Source: Ignatzschineria sp. F8392 (GTDB lineage Bacteria; Pseudomonadota; Gammaproteobacteria; Cardiobacteriales; Wohlfahrtiimonadaceae). From it: a stretch of 64,000 nt of DNA. Within the stretch, counting starts at the first letter, position 1; each line of letters opens with the position of its first letter. Location: the NCBI RefSeq assembly GCF_002252045.1, contig NZ_NEFF01000001.1, forward strand, positions 558,001 through 622,000. Direction: 5' to 3'. A program made the translations under genes and the position numbers. The notes under the pieces were generated by a model. The model had not been told where the DNA came from. It worked only from the letters and a program-made list of their open reading frames with translations, and did no database searches. This document shows, piece by piece, positions 26,535 to 36,700 of the stretch.

Positions 26535-26727
26535 AGGCGCTTTTTTTGTCGATTTATGTTTTGATATTAGCAAGAATTATCAGTCATGAACGATCTTATT
26601 ACACCTCTTCTATTTATGATTTGTCAGAGATATCATGGGTTGATAAGGTGTGTGAAGACGATAGGTTATTGCGCGTTGTACTGAAGAATAAAAATAATTT
26701 AGGTATCTATAGAGGTGAGGAAGCGTT

Positions 26728-27060
26728 ATGAGTAAAGAACATCTATCAGTGTTAGAAGAACGTTTAGATGAGATCGATTTTGATAAATCGTTATGTGATG
26801 CCTTTTTAAAATTAAAAGATAGTGATGAGATATTGCTCTTTTTAAAAGATCTCTTAACGCCGAAAGAACTCAGTTCAGCCGTTGAACGTTGGAAAGTATG
26901 CCAACTTCTTGAGCGGGGAGATCTCTCTTATCGGGAGATTCATGCCTTAACTTCTGCGAGTTTAACGACGATTGGGCGAGTGGCGCGTTTTATCAATGAA
27001 GAGAAAAATGATGGTTATCGGTTGGTATTAGGTCGTATGAAAGAAGAAGAGAAGGTCTAA
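26728..27060 (+). CDS. YerC/YecD-type TrpR-family DNA-binding protein
   Basis: A 110-residue helix-turn-helix protein of the TrpR superfamily. The stretch LLTPKELSSAVERWKVCQLLERGDLSYREI followed by LTSASLTTIGRVARFIN corresponds to the TrpR core and its HTH, but the ending NDGYRLVLGRMK is diagnostic of YerC/YecD relatives rather than true TrpR. The target is unknown. It begins in an ATGA overlap with a doubtful 61-codon frame upstream and ends ~200 bp before a terminator. Confidence 0.82.
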   Translation: MSKEHLSVLEERLDEIDFDKSLCDAFLKLKDSDEILLFLKDLLTPKELSSAVERWKVCQLLERGDLSYREIHALTSASLTTIGRVARFINEEKNDGYRLVLGRMKEEEKV

Positions 27061-27203
27061 TTGACCATTTCAATCCTATAAAGTGATTATTTCATTTTCT
27101 AAAATATTAGAAAATATTAGTTGATGATGTTTATAAGAGCTTCTTATAAGCTTATATCTTTGAGATAAGGTGTCATTCGCCATAGTAGATAAAACAAATA
27201 TAT

Positions 27204-27345
27204 CAATGAATAAATGAATGAATAAATGAATGAATAAATAGATAAACAAACATTGAAAAAATATCGAGCTTCGTCTCGGTATTTTTTTTTGAAGAGCAAA
27301 AAGAAAAATAGATAGGAATAGATAGGAATAGATAGGAATAGATAA
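27204..27345. repeat. Two short tandem repeat arrays downstream of the YerC gene
   Basis: AATGAATAAATG, 12 nt, three copies at about 27205-27240, and GATAGGAATA, 10 nt, three copies plus GATA at 27311-27344. They flank the terminator at 27257-27290. Both are perfect copies, a pattern expected from recent slippage. Confidence 0.75.
27257..27290 (+). terminator. Terminator between the YerC gene and the autotransporter
   Basis: Stem AATATCGAG / CTCGGTATT with one G-U pair, 6-nt loop, followed by nine or more Ts. It isolates the giant gene from upstream transcription. Confidence 0.82.
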
Positions 27346-27755
27346 AATAACATTTATGATCAGTGGGATACCTTTCTTATAAATAAAAGTTATCAGTTTG
27401 TAAATATCTATATAGTTAATGTTAATTTAATTTAACTTGTTGATTAAATTTTCTTATTTAATGTTTATCTTTTTATAGGTTATTTTAGTTGTTATTTATG
27501 TTTCTAAATTAAATTATAAAATAAAAATCTTTTCATATTTTCATATTTTCATATTTTCATATGTTTGTGTTTTGGCGGTATTGTTTTAAATTTATCTTTA
27601 ATAATATTCTTATCCCCTAATAAATACTTACATATTAACAAATGATTGTTATCGTAATCGTATTCTCAATAGTTTCTATTCTTTAGAGGCTGTTTTTAAC
27701 TAACTTAAGGCACTTTGATCCACTAAGCGATCTAAGATTGATGAGGTCTAATGGT
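27346..27755 (+). promoter_or_regulatory. Autotransporter promoter region with 9-nt repeats and a Fur-box-like site
   Basis: Very AT-rich 410 bp. A 9-nt unit (TCATATTTT) repeats about four times at 27531-27562. Positions 27641-27659, read on the minus strand (GATTACGATAACAATCATT), match 13 of 19 bases of the Fur consensus GATAATGATAATCATTATC. The ribosome site GAGG (27743-27746) is 9 nt from the chosen ATG at 27756. Iron control or slippage-based phase variation is inference. Confidence 0.4.
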
Positions 27756-30700
27756 ATGAATCGTAATATTTATAAAGTTGTTTGGAATAAAGCATTAAGA
27801 ATATGGGTTGTTGCTTCTGAGTTGGCGAAAAACAAATTTTCACGGACTACTTCGGTGAACACTACAAGTTCTTCATTTACTTTTAAAAAGACCCCGATAG
27901 CGACCCTACTTACCTCATTAATGGTGCTAGGATTTCCGACGTTCAGTTTAGGAATAGAGTTGAAGGATATTCTTGCATCGGGGGTCACTGAAATGGATAT
28001 TGGTAGTAACACTGTCACTTACACTACTAAAGATCAATTAGTGATGGATAATCAAAAATTGAAGTTGAATTTTGATGTAGGTAAACCTTATGCATATCTT
28101 ACGTGGAAATATGAGGCGGGAAGTTCAGATAATACTGTTAATTTAAGCTTAAAAAATAAGAGTGAATTAGTTTTAAATGGTGAGTTTCAATCACTCATCG
28201 GTGAAGGCTCCGGGAATTTTTATACTAAAGTTGATGATAGTATTCTAACCGTCAATAACTTTATGTATCTTGGCAGAATTAGTAGTTATAACCCAGATAA
28301 GAAGTACAATAATTATATCGTTGAGATGACTAATGGTGGGGAGCTCAATGCAAGTGCTGTAGTAATCGATCTCTACGGTGCGATTACGCTAGAAAATTCG
28401 ATACTTAATACTAAAAAAACGCGAAGAAACACGGTCTATTATACCTATGATTATCGTGATGAAGTAAAAGGTACGATTCATCTAAGAGGTAATTCTGCAA
28501 TTAACATTAATGATCTTGAACATGTTAAAGAATTAACGAACTGGGACAGTTATTCTGATATTTCAAATGATAATCTACATCTGAAAACGACAGGCATAAA
28601 TAATAAATATAATTTTTTAGCAGGTCGATTAACTGCATTCACCGCAAATCCAGACTTTAATGCCAAATTTGTGCTTGGAAGTGATGTTGATGTTGCAGTT
28701 GGGAGCAATGGGGTAAAACCTTATTCTGCAATTTTACGACTCTATCGAAATGATGCTTATGGATCCGTTGACATCACAATGCATGATTCTGCATTGATTG
28801 AGTTAATGGGCGATGGTAGTGGGGGTAAGGAGAATCCTGTCCAATCAACACTGTTGAATAAATTGATCGGTAATGGCACTGTCACCGTTCGGGAAGATTA
28901 TCTCTTTAATAAGGCTCAAGATCAGTTCAAAGGTCTTCTCCATATTATGGAGGCAACAGACCCTGTGGTAGTTGAAAATGCTTCTGGGAAAAAGGTGACA
29001 TTTGATTTTGCCCATTCTGCCGGTACAGCAAAAGTGGCAGTAAATGATGCTTTAGGTACCGTTGGAAGTACGGTGATTAATGATCACAAATTGATTTTTG
29101 TAGATGGTAAGATTTCTCATTTTGTCAGTAATCTTGAAGGAAAAGGAGCAACAGAAGTTGGTGAAAATAACATTGTCGCATCAGGAGATCATGATCAATT
29201 TACAGGGGTATTAGATCTTAATAATGTTGACGGTAGTTGGAATGTAAGTCGTTCAGCAGGAGATTATAATATTAATTATGCGCTTGCTGGTAAGGGGGCG
29301 ATGAATATTGGTGTAGAGAACAATATTTATTTTAATAATACGACTGAAAAACAGGATTTTACTGGTATTTTTAATGTTACAAAAGGGAATGCTGTTTTAA
29401 ATAAAAAGGCAGGATATGCCCTTAACCAAGCAACGCTGAATATTAATCAAGGTACTCAAGGAACCGTAGAGGATGATGTTACGGTGGGTACATTGGGATT
29501 AAGTGATGGAAAACTTGTTGTTACCCATGATCAAAATAGTGAATTTAATCTTATTACAGCCACCGAAGGTATCACTCTGACGGGTAACAATAAGGTGGAG
29601 ATTGCCAATAAAGATCTTTTAGGAAAAAGTTCGGCGATCAATAATATCAAACCGACAGGAACACTCCTCGATCAGCAGAATCAAGTGGTGACTGGTGAGA
29701 CCTTTGCACTAGGTAAAACTGAAGGAGGTCGAGAGTCGCTCACATTAGTCGATAGTGCCGGTAATGCGATAACTAATGTGGTTAAAACTTCTAAGCCTAT
29801 TGTTGGGCAAGAGAATAAAGGAACCGCCTTTTATGATTATAGTCGCCTTGTTGCCGATGATGCGGGAATTCATGCCGGGTATGGTTTAACAGCGCTCTCG
29901 GCTATTAAAGCGCAATCAGTAACGATTGATAGTGGGAATACAACAGAGCAGAATCTCTTTGTACAACTCACCGGCGATGGTGGTTTTACCTATACTGGCA
30001 ATCAATTAATAACAGTGACCAATAGTGAGAATGATTATCTTGGTGATTCCATATTAGATAATGGCTCAGTGGCATTAGGCGCGAATAATGCCCTTGGATT
30101 ACAAGGAGCCCTCCTATTAATAGGAAAAAGCAACCTCGATTTAGCCTCTTTTGCACAGAGTGCAAGTTTCACAACAGTGGCGCAAGATTCAATCCTTAAT
30201 CTCAATAGCGGTACGCTCAATCTGACAGATCATCAAGCGAGCCTGATTGATGGACAGTTACAGGGTGGAAAAGATTCGAGTTTAAACCTCAATCAAGGCG
30301 CTTTAACCGTTAATTCCAGTAACGGTGCATTAGAAGCCAATATTAACCTTGGGTCCAATGTAACCGCAATGATTGCAAAAACGGATGGTTTAGGAAAAGG
30401 AAACCTCAATCTTGCAGGTAGTAATAAGATCGCAATCAATGGTGCCGGCGATTTTGCTAATCGTGTGCAGGGTGACAGCTCTAACCAACTCAATATTAAT
30501 GCGACAGATGGGGCAGTCACGTTGACCGCGGATAATAGCGATTATGCCGGTGAGCTCAATATTGCCGAGAAAGCACAAGCGAACGTCACAGTACTTAATA
30601 ATATAGGAACGGGGATTCTCGGCGTTGCAGGTATTTTACAATTCAATAGTGGTGTCAATGGTGATCTTAATAATGCCTTTAAAGGTGCTGGAACCGTCAC

Positions 30701-33700
30701 ATTAACCGATAATCAACTAGCGATTAAAGGGGATCATACAGGCTTTACCGGTACGGCAAGAATAGGTGAAAAAGCCACTTGGAGCGTTACCCAAGCGGGT
30801 GATTATGATATCAATTATGCGCTCTCGGGCAATGGAACGGCGACGGTGAATGCCGGTGGGATGATTGCGCTTAAAAATGCCGGAGATCAATCTTTTACCG
30901 GAACTTTTGATGTGACTAAAGGGCAATTACAGCTTGATCAAACGGGTTTTGATGTTTTAACCAATGCCTCTTTAGGCTTAAAAGGGGGACAGGCGAATGT
31001 GATGCTTGATGGGCAGAAAGTGAAGCAGTTAACCTTTAATAACGGCTCTCTCTATCTTGCTCCCTTTAATAATGGAGAACGATCCAATCATCTCTATGTA
31101 ACGGATGGGGTAAAACTTGTCGGGCAAGATAACTTGATTAAAGTCGACTCTGCGAAATCAGTGGAGAAGCACGATATTGATTGGGGCTCGAGTTTTGTTG
31201 GAAAACCCTCTTTTATTGATCAGCAATTTGGGGTGATTGGGGAAACGCTTGTTTTTGGTAAGGTGGATAAAACTGCCGGCACGATCTTCTTGGCAGATAA
31301 AGATGGGAATTATATCCGTGCAGAAGATGTGGAAATGAGTGACCGGGTGCTTCAAAGTGGGAATGGGAAAGCCTACTATGGTTTTAATGGGCTCTTATCT
31401 AATGATGAAGGAATCCATCTCAACTATGGGTTAGCCGTATTAGAAGCTTATCAAGCTAAAAATATCGAGGTCTTATCTACCACAGAAAATGTGACAGGAA
31501 TCTCGAATATTCTCCGCGCTAAACTGACCGGCGATGGGGGCTTTATCTTCAAAGGGGACAAAGCGATCGTCATTGATGGTTTTGCCAATGATTACAAAGG
31601 CGATACCAATATTATTGGTGCCGATATTACTGCAAAAAGCCACAATATTTTTGGTCAGCAAGGAGCATTAACGCTGACAACTGAAGCCGGGAAAGGCGCG
31701 AAACTCGATCTTGATCAATATACCCAAAAGGTGAGCAAGCTCGATCTTAACGAAGGCTCGGTGCTTAATTTTAACAAAGGAACTTTAACGCTTTTAGATG
31801 CCAAAACATCGACAATTGCAGGATCTCTATTAGGCTCTCAAAGTTCTAAACTCAATATCAACCAAGGGATTGCGAATGTTAATTCAAGTAATAGTGAGCT
31901 TCAAAGTAGTGTGAATCTTGGCACGAAAGTGACGCTCAATCTTGCAAAAGCAGATGCTTTAGGTACAAGTGCCATTACATTGAATCAGGGCAGTAATACG
32001 ATTAATCTCAATGCCGGCGGTGAATTTAAGAATCAATTAACGGGCGATGCTACTAATACACTCAATATCAATGCTAATGATGGAAAAGTGGCAGTTGATC
32101 TTGTGGCTGACAATAGCGGCTATGCCGGCGCGATCAATATTGCTAAAGACGCTACAGCGAAGGTGAATGCGCTTAATAACTTAGGGACAGGTTTGCTCGG
32201 TGTTGCCGGGAAATTAGCCTTCAATAGTGAGGCTTCAGGTGATCTTAACAATGCTTTTGCTGGCGCAGGTACCATTGCACTCGATAGTAATATGCTCAAT
32301 GTGACAGGTAAACATGATGGGTTTACAGGTCTTCTCGATCTTGTTGAAGGCTCGACCTGGTCAGTGACGGATCAACAAGGTGATTATAATATCAATTATG
32401 CGCTTGCGGGCAGTGGCACCATGAATGTGGGTGCCGAGCAAAATATTTTACTTAATAACAAGAATGAGAATCAGAGCTACACCGGTAATTTCAATGTTCA
32501 TCAAGGCAATTTAGTGCTCAATACCACAGCAGGTTATGCGCTGAAAACGGGTAATGTCCATCTATTAGCCGGCACAAAAGGAACGGTTGAGAATGACTTA
32601 ATCGTGGGTTCTTTAGAACTTGATAAGAGTACTTTGAAAGTCACCGCAACAGATGGCAAGTTTAATCTTCTCACCGCAACGAATGGTATTGTTCTCGAAG
32701 GAGACACGAAAGTTGAGATCGATAATAAAGATCTCTTAGGTAATGCAGAGATTGATACTGATAAAGGATTATTAGATCAACAAAATATCGCCAATCTCGG
32801 TGAGCTCTTTGCCAAAGGAAAAACCTCAGGGGATAAAAAATTGATTACCCTGATCGATGCGGATGGTAATGAGATTACCGAAGTCAAGGATATTCATATT
32901 CAGCTCAAAGGGCAGGAAATTGCCGGCGATGGCATCTATGATTATACCGGATTAGTCGCTGATGATATCGGCATTCACGCAGGTTATGGGCTCAAAGCGC
33001 TCTCGGCAAATAAGGATCACTCGATCAAAATCGATAGTACCGGTGCTGAAGAGCAGAAACTTTTTGTGAAGCTTACCGGCGAAGGGGGCTTTACCTATAC
33101 CGGCGATAAAGCGATCACAGTTACTGGCGAAAATAATGATTACCTAGGAGATTCCACTTTTGCCGAGGGTCAAGTCGCGCTCGGTGCAGATAATGCGCTC
33201 GGTCAGCAAGGTGCATTAATCTTTACCGGTATTAGCAGTCTTGATTTAAGCAAGTTTTCCCAAGTAGCTGATAGTGTAACGCAAAATGAAGAGTCGACAA
33301 TCAATCTCAATAGTGGTCACTTAACCTTGACTGATCAGCAAGATTCTACTTTTGAAGGCGCTTTAAGCGGAACAGATCAATCTTCCCTCACCGTTGAGAA
33401 GGGCGCGTTAAATGTTACATCGAGTAATGCAGAGCTAGCCTCAAAGGTTCATTTAGGTTCTCACGTGATTGCCAATTTAGCGAAAGCAGATGCGCTTGGA
33501 AAAGGGAAGATCCATTTAGCTGAAAATAGCGTTATTAATGTCAATGGCAGTGGTAACTTTGCGAATGAGTTAATGGGCGATAGCAGTGCTGCGCTCAATA
33601 TTCAAGGAACAGATAGTGATGTGACCTTATTAGGTGATAATAGTGCCTATTCTGGAACGCTCGATATTGCCGAAAATGCTAAAGCGAATGTAACGAATCT

Positions 33701-36700
33701 CAATAACTTAGGTGAAGCGCTATTAGGGATTGATGGCACCTTACACTTCAATGAGGGTGTCAATGGTGATCTCGATAATATGCTAAAAGGTGCAGGAACT
33801 GTCACATTAACCGATAATAAGCTTAATATTAAAGGTAATCATGCAGGTTTTACCGGTGTTGCGAATCTTGGTGAAACAGCAATATGGAGTGTGACCCAAA
33901 AAGATCCTTACGATATCAACTATGCACTTACCGGTAATGGGACAGCAGTCATGAATGCCGGCGGGATCATTGCGCTTAAAAATGCCGGCGAAAAATCGTT
34001 TACAGGGAACTTTGATGTTACTAAAGGACAGCTATTACTGGATCAAACAGGTTTTGATGTTCTCACTAATGCCTCTTTAGGCTTAAAAGGTGGGCAGGCG
34101 AATCTCATGCTTGATGGGCAAAAGGTAGAAAATCTAACGTTTAATAACGGATCGCTCTATCTTGCACTGTTTAATAATGGGGATCGGTTAAATCACCTCT
34201 CTGTTTCTGAAAAAGTGACACTTATTGGGCAAGATAACTATATAAAAGTTGACTCGGCAGATTCCATTGTGCGTAAAGAATTCGACGAAGATGCACTTGA
34301 GAAATTAGAATCGCTCTCCTTTATTGAGCAACAATATGGTATTTCGGGTGAAACAGTTGTTAAAGGTCAAGTAGATAAGAAAAATGGTGCGATTTTCCTT
34401 GCCGATAAAGATGGAAACTTGATTGAAGCGAAAGATGTTCCAATGAGCTCCCAAGACTTAAAAGATGGGAGTGGAACTGCATTGTTTGGCTTTAATGGAC
34501 TTCGTCCCGATGATGATGGCATTCATTTCAATTACGGTTTAGCGGTGCTGAATGCTTTTGAAGATAAGAATATTGAAGTGAATTCAACGAATGAGAATAC
34601 CACTACATCCAATATCCTTCGAGCGAAATTAACTGGTATAGGCGGATTTATCTTTAAAGGGGATAAAGCGATTGTAATCGATGGTTTTGATAATGATTAT
34701 CAAGGTGATACCCAGATAATGGGCGCGAATATTACCGCAAAAAGTGACAATATCTTTGGCCATGTGGGTGCATTAACTCTTGGAACCAATGATGGTACCG
34801 CGGCAAAACTCGATCTTGATCAATATGCCCAAAAGGTCAACAAGCTCGATCTTAACGAAGGCTCGACGCTTAACCTTAACAAAGGAACTTTAACGCTTTT
34901 AGATGCCAAAACATCGATAATTGCAGGATCATTATTAGGCACTCAAGATTCTAAGCTTAATATCAATCAAGGGATTGTGAATGTTAATTCAAGTAATAGT
35001 GAACTTAAAAGCAGTGTGAATCTTGGCACGAAAGTGACATTAAATCTTGCGAAAGCGGATGGTTTAGGGGCAAGCACTATTGCATTGAATAAGGGCGGTA
35101 ACATCATTAACCTCAATGGTGGTGGTGAATTTAAGAATCAATTAACGGGCGATACTTCAAATACGCTCAATATCAATGCGAATAGTAACAAAGTAGCTGT
35201 CGATCTCGGTGCAGATAATAGCAGTTACGAAGGCGCGATCAATATTGCTGAAAAAGCGACAGCAAATGTCAATGCACTGAATAACTTAGGAACTGGGGTA
35301 ATCGGCGTTGCCGGTAATCTTGTCTTTAATTCTGAAGCATCAGGCGATTTAGCAAATAAGTTTAAAGGTGATGGTGAGATTTTACTTAAAGGTAATTCTC
35401 TCAATGTGACTGGTGAACACGATGGATTTACAGGCTTACTCAATCTCGCCGATAATGCCACTTGGTCCGTGACTGATCAACAAGGGAGTTACAACATCAA
35501 TTATGCGCTTACCGGTGATGGTACGATCAATGTTGCTTCTGCAGAAAATATCACTCTTAAAAATGAAACTGAAAACCAAAATTACACAGGGCATTTCAAA
35601 GTACATAATGGGAATTTAGTGCTCAATACCACTGCAGAGAAAGCACTGAAGGAAGCTGGTCTTCATCTGTTAGAAGATACCAAAGGAACTGTTGAGAATG
35701 CGTTAACTGTCGGTTCTCTCACCCTCGATAACAGTACCCTAAAAGTGACAGACCAAGATGGGAAGTTCAATATCCTCACTGCAAGCGGTGGTATTGTGCT
35801 CCAAGGAGATACCGAGATAGAGATCGATAATAAAGATCTCTTAGGAAAAGGGCAGGCAGTTGAGGGGATTCAGCCAGAAGGTACGCTCCTTGATCAACAG
35901 AATCAGCTCTCATTAGGGGAAACCTTTGCCAAAGGTAAAACCACCGGCGATCGTGATTCAATCACTTTAGTGGATAGCGAGGGGAATATCGTGAGCGGTA
36001 TCTTCGATGTCCAAAAAGCGATTGTTGGGCAGGAAGAAAATGGGGTTGCGATCTACGATTACAGTAAGCTTGTTGCCGATGATACCGGTATTCACGCCGG
36101 CTATGGTTTAGCTGCACTCTCTGCGAATGTCGATAAAGGGGTCACCATTGATAGTCAAAACTCAACGGAAACAACACTCTCGGTGAAGCTCACAGGTGAG
36201 GGAGGCTTTACCTATACTGGCAATCAAGCGATTACCATTACAGGTCAGCAGAATGATTACCAAGGTGCTTCAACGATTAAGGAGGGATCTGTTAATCTCG
36301 GTGCCGACAATGCTCTCGGTGAAAAAGGGGCATTGGTTCTCACTGGCGGTGCACTCAATCTTGCGGGCTTTGCGCAACGTGCTGATCAGTTAACGGCTGA
36401 TGAAAAATCGAAGCTTGATCTTGCAGGTGGTACGCTATCATTGACAAATGGGGCGAATACCATTGCCGGGGATATTACCGGAGATGGTAGCTCAACACTC
36501 AATGTGGAAAAAGGATCTCTTAATGTGGATTCAAGGAATGCTAATCTCTCAGCAACTATCAATCTAGGTAGTAAAGTTGCGGCAACCTTAGCAAATGCTG
36601 ATGGACTAGGTAAAGGTGATATTCATCTCGCCGAAGCAAATAAAATTGATATCAATGGTAGTGGCGATTTTGCCAATAATCTTACCGGAGAAGATGCTAA

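Noticed and set aside
26546-26731. 61-codon frame overlapping the YerC start by ATGA
   Set aside because: TTG start, no family match. The overlap is suggestive, but nothing else supports a gene.
26728-27060. True tryptophan repressor trpR next to a Trp-type transporter
   Set aside because: The C-terminal NDGYRLVLGRM pattern belongs to YerC/YecD relatives and the transporter is 13 kb away.
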